Part shown: positions 34,255-43,348 of the stretch, piece after piece
Numbering within the stretch: the stretch's first letter is position 1
Layout of the letters: each line of letters begins with the position of its first letter
Assembly: GCF_016862675.1 (NCBI RefSeq)
Contig: NZ_BONK01000004.1
Location: 310,001 to 374,000 of the forward strand
Direction: 5' to 3'
DNA: 64,000 bases
Source: Cellulomonas chitinilytica
GTDB taxonomy: Bacteria > Actinomycetota > Actinomycetes > Actinomycetales > Cellulomonadaceae
Made by a program: the position numbers and the translations under genes
The notes under the pieces: model-generated
Database searches by the model: none
What the model saw: only the letters and a program-made list of their open reading frames with translations
Told to the model about the DNA's origin: nothing

Positions 34255-35361
34255 ATGGCCGAGCAGCAGCCCATCCGGTTCGGTGTCGTCGGCAGCGGCT
34301 GGCGGGCGGAGTTCTTCGTCCGGGTGGCCCGGCTCCTGCCCGACCGGTTCCGTTGCGTCGGCGTGGTGACCCGGACCGCCGAGCGGGGCGCCGAGGTCGA
34401 GGCCGCGTGGGGAGTGCCGACGGTACGGACCGTCGAGGAGCTCGTCACGGCCACCGGCCCGACGACGGACCGGCCCGAGCTCGTCGTCGTCTCGGTGCCG
34501 TGGCCGGTGACGCCCGAGGTCACCACGGAGCTCGTCGCGCTCGGCATCCCCGTCCTCGCCGAGACCCCGCCCGCGCCCGACGCCGACGGGCTGCGCGAGC
34601 TGTGGGCGCAGGTCGGCACGTCGGGCCTCGTGCAGGTCGCCGAGCACAGCCCGTCGATGCCGGCGCACGCCGCCCGGATCGCCGCGGTCGACGCCGGCGT
34701 CATCGGCACACCCACACATGTACAGATCTCGTCTACGCATCTGTACCACGCGGTCGGCCTGATCCGGCGCCTGCTGCGCACCGGCCGCGACGAGGTCACC
34801 GTCCGCGCGACGACGACCACGGCCCCCCTCCTCGACCCCCGCGGCCGCGACCGCTGGACCGGCGAGACGGAGCCCCAGGACCGGTGGCACATCCTCGCGA
34901 CGCTCGACTTCGGCGCGGGCCGGAGCGCGTTCTACGACTTCACCGAGAACCAGTGGCACAACCCGCTGCGCACCAACCGGATCGTGGTCCGCGGCTCGCA
35001 CGGGGAGATCGTCGACGACGCCGTGACGCGCTGGGTCGACGAGCGGACCGTCCTGACGTCGAGGTTCGAGCGACGCGTGTCGGGGATCGAGCAGAATCTC
35101 GACGGGTTCGACCTCGAGCACGTCAGCCTCGACGGCCGGGTCCTCTACCGGAACGCGTTCGACGGTGCACGCCTCGCCGACGACGACCTCGCGGTCGCCT
35201 CGCTGCTCGCCGCGACCGGGGCGTGGGTGCGCGGCGACGGCCCTGCGCCGTACCCGCTGGCCGACGGCTGCCAGGACCACCTGCTGGGGCTCGCCATCGA
35301 GGAGGCGTCCCGCACGGGCGCCCCCGTCCGGACGGCCCGGGAGGCCTGGGCGGACGCCTGA
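34255..35361 (+). CDS. Gfo/Idh/MocA-family NAD(P)-dependent oxidoreductase
   Basis: 368 residues. The N-terminal Rossmann fold is IRFGVVGSGWRAEFFVRVARLLP. The usual EKP catalytic motif is replaced by ETPPA (IPVLAETPPAPDADGL), so the active-site Lys is missing. The C-terminal alpha/beta domain has VQVAEHSPSMPAHAARI and HLYHAVGLIRRLL. Such proteins oxidise or reduce sugars or cyclitols; loss of Lys suggests a different chemistry or a regulatory role. The ATG at 34255 has GAGGA 6 nt upstream. The flavin monooxygenase follows after 27 bp. Confidence 0.88.
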   Translation: MAEQQPIRFGVVGSGWRAEFFVRVARLLPDRFRCVGVVTRTAERGAEVEAAWGVPTVRTVEELVTATGPTTDRPELVVVSVPWPVTPEVTTELVALGIPVLAETPPAPDADGLRELWAQVGTSGLVQVAEHSPSMPAHAARIAAVDAGVIGTPTHVQISSTHLYHAVGLIRRLLRTGRDEVTVRATTTTAPLLDPRGRDRWTGETEPQDRWHILATLDFGAGRSAFYDFTENQWHNPLRTNRIVVRGSHGEIVDDAVTRWVDERTVLTSRFERRVSGIEQNLDGFDLEHVSLDGRVLYRNAFDGARLADDDLAVASLLAATGAWVRGDGPAPYPLADGCQDHLLGLAIEEASRTGAPVRTAREAWADA

Positions 35362-35388
35362 CGTCGGCGACGAGGCAGACTGCTCGAC

Positions 35389-36555
35389 ATGACGTCCGCC
35401 GTGGTGGTCGGTGCCGGGATCGGTGGCCTCGCGGCCGCGGTGGCGCTCGTGCGTCGTGGCTGGTCGGTGACGGTCGCCGAACGGGCGCCCGCCCTCGAAC
35501 CGGTCGGTGCGGGCATCGCGCTCGCGCCGAACGCCCTGCGTGCGCTCGACGCCCTCGGGGTCGGCGACGGCGTGCGGGGGCGGGCCCGGCTCAGCGGCGA
35601 GGTGGGTCTGCGACGGCCCGACGGGCGCTGGGTCGTGCGGGCCGACGCGACCGCCGCCGGGGAACGCCTGGGGGACACCGCCGTCGTGCTGCACCGCGCC
35701 CAGCTCGTCGACCTGCTCGCGAGCGCCCTGCCGGCGGGGGCGCTGCGGCTGGGGGTCGACGTCACGTCGGTCGCGCCGGGTGCGGCGGACGGCCCGCGGG
35801 CGCTCGTGACGACCGCGCGCGACGGGGAGCTCGCCGCCGACCTGGTCGTCGCCGCCGACGGGATCGACTCCGCCGTCCGCCGGGCCCTGTTCCCCGGCCA
35901 CCCGGCGCCGGCGTACACCGGCGTGAGCGCGTGGCGGTTCGTCGCCCCCGCCCCGCCCGGCGGCGTCGCGCCCGCCGAGACGTGGGGGCGCGGGTCCATC
36001 GTCGGGCTGACGCCGCTCGCCGACGGGCGCGTGTACTGCTACCTCACCGCGGTGCTGCCCGAGGGGACCCGGTTCGACGACGACCCCGACGAGCTGCGCC
36101 GGCGCTTCGCGGACTGGCACGCGCCCATCCCCGACCTGCTCGCCACCCTGCAGCCGTCCGCGGTGCTGCACCACGACCTGCGCTGGCTCGCGACGCCGCT
36201 GCCACGGTTCGACGTCGGCCGGGTCGCGATCCTCGGCGACGCCGCCCACGCGATGCCGCCGAACCTCGGCCAGGGCGGGTGCCAGGCGCTCGAGGACGCG
36301 GTGGTACTGGCCGCGTGCGTCGGGGACGCCGGGTCGTCCGACGTGACCGGCGGGCTCGCCGCGTACACCGCGGCCCGCCTGCCGAGGACGACCCGGATCG
36401 CGCGGCTGTCCGCGCAGGTCGGGGCCCCGTCGGCGTGGACGTCGCCCGTCGCGGTGGCGCTGCGGGGACTCGGCGTGCGGCTGGCCGGACGGTTCGCCGG
36501 GCCGCTGATGGAGCGCCGGCTCCGCGACGTCGTCGGCTGGCGCCCGCCGGCCTGA
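35389..36555 (+). CDS. FAD-dependent monooxygenase (group A, UbiH/VisC-like)
   Basis: 388 residues with the three flavin hydroxylase fingerprints: GAGIGGLAAAVALVRRG (GxGxxG), VVAADGIDSAVRR (DG motif) and VAILGDAAHAMPPNLGQGGCQALEDA (GD motif). It hydroxylates or epoxidises a small, usually aromatic, substrate using NAD(P)H and O2. Substrate not predictable. CAGACT 7 nt before the ATG could give a leaderless transcript, but it may also be read through from the oxidoreductase. Confidence 0.92.
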   Translation: MTSAVVVGAGIGGLAAAVALVRRGWSVTVAERAPALEPVGAGIALAPNALRALDALGVGDGVRGRARLSGEVGLRRPDGRWVVRADATAAGERLGDTAVVLHRAQLVDLLASALPAGALRLGVDVTSVAPGAADGPRALVTTARDGELAADLVVAADGIDSAVRRALFPGHPAPAYTGVSAWRFVAPAPPGGVAPAETWGRGSIVGLTPLADGRVYCYLTAVLPEGTRFDDDPDELRRRFADWHAPIPDLLATLQPSAVLHHDLRWLATPLPRFDVGRVAILGDAAHAMPPNLGQGGCQALEDAVVLAACVGDAGSSDVTGGLAAYTAARLPRTTRIARLSAQVGAPSAWTSPVAVALRGLGVRLAGRFAGPLMERRLRDVVGWRPPA

Positions 36556-36645
36556 GCACCGCGCGGCCGGCTCGGGGGTGGGGATGCCGACGGCCGGGGC
36601 GGGTGGCAGCGTCGGACGGACGAGGACGACCGAGAGGAGACACCC

Positions 36646-37011
36646 ATGGCCGTGACCGCGTTCCAGGACCTCCCGCTCGCCGACCGGGACCGCGAGTGGG
36701 ACGGCGACGCCGCCGAGAAGCGCGTCCGTGCGTGGGCCGACGCGCAGGACGGGCCGAACGAGAAGTACCGCGACGCGCACGTCTGGTACGACGCCGACGC
36801 GAAGGAGAACTTCACGGCGTACAAGCTGCTGATCGCGGACGTCGTCGACGGTCGGCTGAAGGCCGTCCCGCGCGGCGTGTTCGCGGCGGCGGCCGTGATG
36901 CAGGGCTCCCGGGGCGGTGTCGACCTCCCGGACAAGGACCGCGACCGCGTGAAGAGCCACCTGGCGAAGTACTACGCGAAGCTCGACGACACCCCGCCCT
37001 GGGACGACTGA
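36646..37011 (+). CDS. Conserved hypothetical protein, phage-module-like
   Basis: 121 charged residues, no signal or membrane segment. The second half (ENFTAYKLLIADVVDGRLKA through VPRGVFAAAAVMQGSRGG and KSHLAKYYAKLDDTPPW) resembles a short module I associate with phage prohead-protease or portal-region proteins, where it precedes the real domain. Here it stands alone with no phage genes around. The ribosome site GAGAGGAG is strong, so it is expressed. Function unknown. Confidence 0.65.
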   Translation: MAVTAFQDLPLADRDREWDGDAAEKRVRAWADAQDGPNEKYRDAHVWYDADAKENFTAYKLLIADVVDGRLKAVPRGVFAAAAVMQGSRGGVDLPDKDRDRVKSHLAKYYAKLDDTPPWDD

Positions 37012-37050
37012 CAGGGAGGACCAGGCGGGACGACCGGCCGGGGGCGCGCG

Positions 37051-37461
37051 TCAGCGGGCGAAGCGGGCCAGGTCGGCGGGGACGTCGTCGTGGCGGAGCT
37101 CGAACCACACGGCCTTCACCGCTGCGCCCTCCTCGGGCGTCGTGCCCCAGGCGCTCGCGAGCCGGTCGACGAACATGACGCCGCGCCCGCCGAGAGCCGT
37201 CGGCGGCGGGTGCTTGAGCACGGGCACCTCGCGGGCGCCGTCGGTGACCTCGACGCGCGTGCGCTCGTGGTCCACGTCGACGCGCAGCACGACGGGCGGG
37301 TCGGCGTGCGCGACCGCGTTCGTCACCAGCTCGCTGACCAGCAGCACGAGCATGTCGAGGCGGTCCTGCTCCACGCCGGCCTCGGTGAGCCGCTCCCGCG
37401 CCCAGCGTCGCGCCGGCGCGACCGCCGACAGCTCGGCGGCGACGGGCGTCTCGGCTCGCAT
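37051..37461 (-). CDS. ATP-binding protein, anti-sigma factor (RsbW/SpoIIAB-like HATPase)
   Basis: A 136-residue GHKL kinase-fold protein: LVLLVSELVTNAVAHADPPV (N box), VEVTDGAREVP (G1 box, D-x-A), ALGGRGVMFVDRLASAWGT (G2 box) and a C-terminal AVWFELR. Such proteins bind or phosphorylate sigma-factor or anti-anti-sigma partners. No partner gene is adjacent. I chose the ATG at 37461 (GGGAG 7 nt upstream) over the longer start at 37605, which adds a disordered stretch. Confidence 0.85.
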   Translation of the reverse strand: MRAETPVAAELSAVAPARRWARERLTEAGVEQDRLDMLVLLVSELVTNAVAHADPPVVLRVDVDHERTRVEVTDGAREVPVLKHPPPTALGGRGVMFVDRLASAWGTTPEEGAAVKAVWFELRHDDVPADLARFAR

Positions 37462-37573
37462 GGCAGGTCTCCCGACGGTGGTGCGGGGGTGGGGGGCGCC
37501 GCCGACGGGTTCCCGACGGTTCTCGCCACGGTCGTTCACATCCGATGATTCGGCAACTCGAACACGGCTCTGA

Positions 37574-37589
37574 GGGCCGGGACCGGCCC
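37574..37589. promoter_or_regulatory. 16-bp palindrome GGGCCGG-GA-CCGGCCC upstream of VIT gene
   Basis: Perfect 7-base arms with a 2-base centre, located 22 bp before the GTG of the ferritin-like/VIT gene in the divergent promoter region. Could be an operator. It does not resemble an iron box. Confidence 0.35.
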
Positions 37590-37611
37590 GATCGGCTGCG
37601 ACCATGGACGG

Positions 37612-38730
37612 GTGCCGTCGTCAGCCCCTCTCCCGTCCGGTGACATCTCCGCAGGTCACAGCCCCACGAAGAGCCAGATCCGCCGGTGGCGGCAGTACCT
37701 GGCCGACGAGCGGGCCGAGGCCGCCGTCTACCGCGACCTGGCCTCCCGGAGGTCCGGCGAGGAGCGCGCGATCCTGCTCGCGCTCGCGGACGCGGAGGGC
37801 CGTCACGAGCAGCACTGGCTGGACCTGCTGGGCGACGAGGTGGGCAGGCCGCTGCGTGGCGACGTCCGCACACGGGTGCTCGGGTTCCTGGCCCGGCGGT
37901 TCGGCTCGGTGTTCGTGCTGGCGCTCGCGCAGCGGGCGGAGGCCCGGTCGGAGTACGCGGACGACGCCGACGCGACGCCGACGATGGCGGCCGACGAGCG
38001 GATCCACGAGGAGGTCGTCCGCGGGCTGGCGCTGCGTGGCCGCAACCGGATCTCGGGCACGTTCCGGGCGGCGGTGTTCGGGGCGAACGACGGCCTGGTG
38101 AGCAACCTCGCGCTGGTGCTCGGCATCGGCGCGAGCGGGGCGTCGAACCAGGCGGTGCTGCTCACCGGCCTGGCGGGGCTCCTCGCGGGGGCGCTGTCGA
38201 TGGGGGCGGGCGAGTACGTGTCGGTGCGGTCGCAGCGCGAGCTCCTCGAGGCGTCGCGCCCGAGCGACCAGGCGCGGGCCGCGCTGGTGCACCTGGACGT
38301 CGACGCGAACGAGCTGGCGCTCGTCTACCGGGCGCGGGGCATGGCGCCGGAGGACGCGCAGGCGCGGGCCGACGCGGTGCTGGGTTCCCCAGGCACGTCG
38401 GCGCTCACCCTGCCGCCGCCGGAGGGGGTCGAGGAGGTCGACGAGCACGAGGCGATCGGCACCGCGTGGGGCGCCGCGGGGGCGAGCTTCTGCTTCTTCG
38501 CGTCGGGCGCGCTGATCCCGGTGCTGCCGTACCTGCTGGGTGCCGAGGGTCTGACGGCCGTGGTGTGGGCGGCGGTGCTCGTGGGGGTCGCGCTGCTCGG
38601 GACGGGGGCGACGGTCGGGGTGCTGTCGGGGGCGTCGCCGGCGAAGCGGGCGCTGCGGCAGCTCGCCATCGGGTACGGGGCGGCGGGGGCGACGTACGTG
38701 CTGGGCTTGGCGTTCGGGTCGACGGTCTGA
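37612..38730 (+). CDS. Ferritin-like domain fused to VIT1/CCC1 iron/manganese transporter (MbfA-like)
   Basis: 372 residues. The N-terminal rubrerythrin-like four-helix domain (about 25-140) has carboxylate/His motifs LADERAEAAVYRDLA and ADAEGRHEQHW, and HEEVVR later. The C-terminal VIT1/CCC1 domain has five membrane helices with FRAAVFGANDGLVSNLALVLG and LAGALSMGAGEYVSVRSQREL. MbfA-type proteins export iron and protect against peroxide. It immediately precedes the siderophore importer, so uptake and detoxification are neighbours. The GTG start has no good ribosome site. Confidence 0.9.
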   Translation: MPSSAPLPSGDISAGHSPTKSQIRRWRQYLADERAEAAVYRDLASRRSGEERAILLALADAEGRHEQHWLDLLGDEVGRPLRGDVRTRVLGFLARRFGSVFVLALAQRAEARSEYADDADATPTMAADERIHEEVVRGLALRGRNRISGTFRAAVFGANDGLVSNLALVLGIGASGASNQAVLLTGLAGLLAGALSMGAGEYVSVRSQRELLEASRPSDQARAALVHLDVDANELALVYRARGMAPEDAQARADAVLGSPGTSALTLPPPEGVEEVDEHEAIGTAWGAAGASFCFFASGALIPVLPYLLGAEGLTAVVWAAVLVGVALLGTGATVGVLSGASPAKRALRQLAIGYGAAGATYVLGLAFGSTV

Positions 38731-38767
38731 CCGTCCGCAGGGTGAACGAAGGTTTGGCAATCCTTAC

Positions 38768-38786
38768 TTAGGTCAGGCTAATGTCG
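38768..38786 (+). promoter_or_regulatory. DtxR/IdeR-type iron box
   Basis: TTAGGTCAGGCTAATGTCG matches 13 of 19 positions of the DtxR/IdeR consensus as I recall it. It overlaps a TAATGT -10 element (38779-38784) placed 6 nt before the GTG of the siderophore ABC operon. This gives iron-dependent repression of a leaderless transcript. Confidence 0.8.
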
Positions 38787-38790
38787 GGCC

Positions 38791-39645
<855 letters not shown>

Positions 39646-39749
39646 CCTCCCCCGCAGCACCCGGTCCGGCGAGCCGCTCGCCGGTCCGGCCCGGACCGCC
39701 CCCGCCCGGGAAGACCGCCCGACACGACCGCCCAGACCCGAGGAAACCC

Positions 39750-40742
39750 ATGCGCTCCCTGCCCGTCGCCGCCGTCACCGGCGCTCTCGCGACCGCCCTG
39801 CTGCTCTCCGCGTGCGGCACGACCGAGGACGCCGCCGCGTCCGACCCGACGACCGGTGCGACCGCCGCCGGCGGCCCCGTCACGGTCACCGACGAGCGCG
39901 GCGAGGTCACCCTCGACCACCCCGCGACGAGGGTCGTCTCGCTCGAGTGGGGCCTCACCGAGAACCTGCTCACGCTCGGCGTGACCCCGGTCGGCGAGGC
40001 CGACGTCAAGGGCTACAACACGTGGGACACCGTGGTGCCGCTCGACCCGTCGACGCCCGACGTCGGCCAGCGCGGCGAGCCGAGCCTCGACGCGATCGCG
40101 GCCCTCGACCCCGACCTCGTCGTCACCACGACGGACCTCCCGGAGGAGGTCATCGCGCAGATCGAGGAGCAGGTGCCGGTCATCGCGCTGCGCGGCTCGG
40201 ACGGCGAGGACCCGATCGGCTACATGAAGCACACCCTCGAGGTGCTGGGTGACGCGACGGGCAACGCCGATGCCGCCGACGCCGCGATCGACGATTTCGA
40301 CCGGGCCGTCGCCGACGGCAAGGCGAAGCTCGAGGACGCCGGGAAGACCGGCGCGCTGTACACGATGGCCGACGGGTGGGAGTCGGACGGCACGGTGTCG
40401 ATCCGGATCTACACGGAGGGCTCGTTCCTCGGCGGCGTCGCGTCGCTCATCGGCCTGAAGAACGCGTGGACCGGCGGCGGGGCCGACCCGGACTACGGCC
40501 TGGCCAGCACCGACGTCGAGGGCCTCACGGGCCTCGGGGACACCACGTTCATCTACGGCGCCAGCGACACCGACGGGGGCGACGCGTTCCGTGACGTCCT
40601 CAAGGACAACGCGATCTGGCAGCAGCTCCCGTTCGTCGTCAATGGGAACGTGGTCCGCCAGCCCGACGGCATCTGGCCGTTCGGCGGCCCGCAGTCGGCC
40701 GCCGCGTGGATCGACTCGACGGTCGACGCAGTCACGAAGTGA
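39750..40742 (+). CDS. Iron-siderophore binding lipoprotein (FecB/FepB-like)
   Basis: 330 residues with lipobox LLSAC (about residue 23). A type III binding-protein fold follows: VTVTDERGEVTLDHPATRVVSLEWGLTENLL, DLVVTTTDLPEEVIAQIEEQ VPVIALRG, and a C-terminal half with FVVNGNVVRQPDGIWPFGGPQSAAAWID. It captures ferric siderophore outside the membrane for the permease. The siderophore type cannot be told; no biosynthetic genes are in the window. Its stop overlaps the permease start (GTGA). Confidence 0.92.
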   Translation: MRSLPVAAVTGALATALLLSACGTTEDAAASDPTTGATAAGGPVTVTDERGEVTLDHPATRVVSLEWGLTENLLTLGVTPVGEADVKGYNTWDTVVPLDPSTPDVGQRGEPSLDAIAALDPDLVVTTTDLPEEVIAQIEEQVPVIALRGSDGEDPIGYMKHTLEVLGDATGNADAADAAIDDFDRAVADGKAKLEDAGKTGALYTMADGWESDGTVSIRIYTEGSFLGGVASLIGLKNAWTGGGADPDYGLASTDVEGLTGLGDTTFIYGASDTDGGDAFRDVLKDNAIWQQLPFVVNGNVVRQPDGIWPFGGPQSAAAWIDSTVDAVTK

Positions 40743-42853
40743 CGCTCCAGCTCGACCCCTCTGCAGGGTCTGTGGCGGGGCCCGCTGCCTCTTCGGTGAC
40801 GGGCCCCGCGCAGGGGCGTCCGCGCATCGCGGCCGTCACCCTCGTGTTCGTCGTCGGCGTGGCCCTCGTGGTGCTGCTCGGCGCCTGGGACCTCACGCTC
40901 GGCACGTCGCACGTCGGCCTCGGTGACCTGCTCGGCCTGCTCACGGGCGGCGGGGACGACGAGACCCTCGCGGTGCTCGTCGCGTCCCGCGCACCGCGGG
41001 TGCTCGCCGGGCTGCTCGTCGGCACCGCGCTCGGGGTGTCCGGGGCGGTGCTGCAGTCCGTCGCGCGCAACCCGCTGGCCTCCCCGGACACGCTGGCCGT
41101 CAACGCGGGCGCGTACCTGTCGGTGGTGCTCGCGGCCGTCGTCGGGTTCTCGCTGCCGTTCGCGGCGTCCGGGGTGCTCGCGTTCACCGGCGGCCTGCTC
41201 GCCGCGGGGCTGGTGCTGCTCATCGCCCGGGCCGGTGCCGCCGGCCCGACCCGGCTGGTGCTCGCGGGGTCCGCGACGATGCTCGCGCTGTCGTCCGTGA
41301 CGATGCTGCTGATGATCCTGTTCGCGCAGGAGACCCAGGGGATGTTCGCCTGGGGCGAGGGGTCGATCGTGCAGTCCGGCACGACGAAGGTGACGCAGGC
41401 GGCGCCCGTCGTCGTGGTCGCCGCCGTCGTCTGCGTGCTGTGGGCACGTCGGCTCGACGTGCTGGCCCTGGGCGACGACACCGCCTCCGTGCTCGGCCTC
41501 GACGTGCGCCGCACCCGCGTGGTCGGCGTGCTGCTCGCGGTGCTGCTCGCCGCGGTCGCCGTGACCGTCGCCGGGCCGGTCGGGTTCGTCGGGCTGTCGG
41601 CCCCGGTGATCGCGCGGCTCGTCGCCGGGCGGGTCCGCGGGCTGCACCAGCACCGTGCGCTGCTGCCGCTCGCGGCGCTCGCGGGCTGCGCGGTGGTGCT
41701 GGCCGCCGACGTGCTGCTACGGCTGCTGGTCCCGGGACGCACCGGGGCGGGCATCCCGACGGGTGTCGTGACGACGCTGCTCGGTGCCGTGCTGATGGTG
41801 TGGCTCGCGCGGCGCCTGCGGGACAGCGGGTCGGCGCAGGTCGCCGCCGTCGGTGCCCGACCGGCGTCGCGGCGCCGGGTGGCGGTGGTGCTCGCCGTCC
41901 TCGTCGTCGCCCTCGTCGGAGCGCTGGTCGCGGCGGTGCTGCTCGGCGACCGGCTGCTGCTGCTCGGCGACGTGGCGAACTGGTTCGCAGGGACGAGCGG
42001 GCGGCAGGTCAGCTTCGTGCTCGACCAGCGGATGCCTCGGGTGATGGCGGCCGTCCTGGCGGGTGCCGCGCTCGGCCTGGCCGGGACGGGTGTGCAGGGC
42101 GTCGCCCGCAACCCGCTCGCCGAGCCCGGGCTGCTCGGCATCACCGGCGGCGCCGGGGTCGCGGCGGTCCTCGCGATCGTCGTCCTGCCCGGTGCGTCGA
42201 TCTGGGTCGTGTCCGCCGCCGCGTGCGTCGGGGCCGTGCTGACGTTCGGGCTGGTCTACGGGCTGTCGTCGCGCCGGGGGCTGAGCTCCGACCGGCTCGT
42301 GCTCGTCGGGATCGGGGTGTCGGCGGCGGCCACGTCGCTCATCACGCTGATCGTCGTCGTCACGAGCCCGTGGAACACCACGATGGCGCTCACCTGGCTG
42401 TCCGGGTCCACGTACGGGCGGACCGCCGCGCAGGTGTGGCCCGTCGCGGTCGCACTCGTCGTGCTCGTGCCGTTCCTCGTGCGGCACCGGCGGGACCTCG
42501 ACGTGCTCGCGCTCGACGACGACCTGCCCCGCGTGCTCGGCGTCCGGCTGGAGCGCACCCGGTTCCTGCTGCTCGGCGTGACCGCGCTCCTGACGGCGGT
42601 GTCCGTCTCGGCGGTGGGCGTGGTCGGGTTCGTCGGCCTCGTCGCGCCGCACCTGGCCCGGTCGCTCGTCGGGTCGTCGCACGCGCGCGTCGTCCCGGTC
42701 GCGGCGCTGCTCGGCGCGGTGCTGCTGAGCGTCGCCGACACCGTCGGCCGGACCCTGCTCGCACCCGTGCAGATCCCCGCCGGGCTGGTCACCTCGGTGA
42801 TCGGCGCGCCCTACTTCGTCTACCTGCTGTGGCGGACCCGCCGGTCGCTCTGA
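40739..42853 (+). CDS. Double-length FecCD siderophore permease (FhuB-like fusion)
   Basis: 704 residues made of two tandem FecCD permease units, each with about ten helices. The repeated landmarks are ARNPLASPDTLAVNAGAYL / ARNPLAEPGLLGITGGAGVA, RAPRVLAGLLVGTALGVSGA / RMPRVMAAVLAGAALGLAGT, and GPVGFVGLSAPVIARLV / GVVGFVGLVAPHLARSLVG. One chain therefore replaces the usual heterodimer, which explains the three-gene transporter. The GTG at 40739 overlaps the binding-protein stop. Confidence 0.93.
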   Translation: MTLQLDPSAGSVAGPAASSVTGPAQGRPRIAAVTLVFVVGVALVVLLGAWDLTLGTSHVGLGDLLGLLTGGGDDETLAVLVASRAPRVLAGLLVGTALGVSGAVLQSVARNPLASPDTLAVNAGAYLSVVLAAVVGFSLPFAASGVLAFTGGLLAAGLVLLIARAGAAGPTRLVLAGSATMLALSSVTMLLMILFAQETQGMFAWGEGSIVQSGTTKVTQAAPVVVVAAVVCVLWARRLDVLALGDDTASVLGLDVRRTRVVGVLLAVLLAAVAVTVAGPVGFVGLSAPVIARLVAGRVRGLHQHRALLPLAALAGCAVVLAADVLLRLLVPGRTGAGIPTGVVTTLLGAVLMVWLARRLRDSGSAQVAAVGARPASRRRVAVVLAVLVVALVGALVAAVLLGDRLLLLGDVANWFAGTSGRQVSFVLDQRMPRVMAAVLAGAALGLAGTGVQGVARNPLAEPGLLGITGGAGVAAVLAIVVLPGASIWVVSAAACVGAVLTFGLVYGLSSRRGLSSDRLVLVGIGVSAAATSLITLIVVVTSPWNTTMALTWLSGSTYGRTAAQVWPVAVALVVLVPFLVRHRRDLDVLALDDDLPRVLGVRLERTRFLLLGVTALLTAVSVSAVGVVGFVGLVAPHLARSLVGSSHARVVPVAALLGAVLLSVADTVGRTLLAPVQIPAGLVTSVIGAPYFVYLLWRTRRSL

Positions 42854-42856
42854 GGC

Positions 42857-43237
42857 TCAGGACCGGGTGAGCAGCCACAGGATCGTGTCGTGGACGTGCT
42901 TCGCCTTCGCGTCCCCGCGGAACGTCGCCTCGTGGACCACCGAGCCGGCGGTGATGGCGAGCGTGGCGGACGCGACGTGGCGGCCGAACAGCGACTTGTC
43001 CGAGACGAACGAGATCGACGAGACCGAGCGGATCGGCAGCGACGTCACCGCGGACTTCCCGCCCGTGAACGAGTTGTCCTGCAGGATCACGCGCAGGTTC
43101 GTCACGCCGACGAAACCCGTGCCCGCGCCCGTGCAGTCGTAGACCGCGTAGACGGTCTCGCCGTCGATCAGGCCGTCCTGGATCTGCTCGAGCTGGTCGG
43201 CCTTGTCGTGCGGGACCGGGGTGCCCTGCTGCGTCAT
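42857..43237 (-). CDS. Small PH-domain-like (bPH) protein
   Basis: 126 residues forming one predicted bacterial PH-like beta barrel: [42 protein letters not shown] and [20 protein letters not shown], ending with a helix containing HDTILWLL. Such proteins are widespread; membrane or protein binding is presumed. The ATG has GAGG upstream. Convergent with the permease (3 bp apart), divergent from the iron-regulated reductase. Confidence 0.75.
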   Translation of the reverse strand: MTQQGTPVPHDKADQLEQIQDGLIDGETVYAVYDCTGAGTGFVGVTNLRVILQDNSFTGGKSAVTSLPIRSVSSISFVSDKSLFGRHVASATLAITAGSVVHEATFRGDAKAKHVHDTILWLLTRS

Positions 43238-43313
43238 CGTCGCCTCGCGTCGTCGCCGGGGTGGAGCGTGCGCGCCCATCATCGGGCACGCGGGAGTGTG
43301 ACGAACACCCTGG

Positions 43314-43341
43314 TGAGGCAAGCCTCACCTTCCTCTATGCT
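43314..43341 (+). promoter_or_regulatory. Iron box and -10 element of siderophore-interacting protein gene
   Basis: TGAGGCAAGCCTCACCTTC (43314-43332) contains the dyad GTGAGGC-AA-GCCTCAC (43313-43328) and matches 13 of 19 DtxR/IdeR consensus positions. TATGCT (43336-43341) is a good -10 element 7 nt before the GTG at 43349, so the box covers the -35 region. Confidence 0.8.
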
Positions 43342-43348
43342 GGCGGGC

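Noticed and set aside
33582-37178. 1198-codon plus-strand frame
   Set aside because: It overlaps four supported genes in other frames and translates to Arg/Gly/Ala low complexity.
38721-38735. GACGGT-CTG-ACCGTC hairpin at the end of the VIT gene
   Set aside because: A 6-bp stem with a 3-nt loop overlapping the stop codon is too weak to call a terminator.
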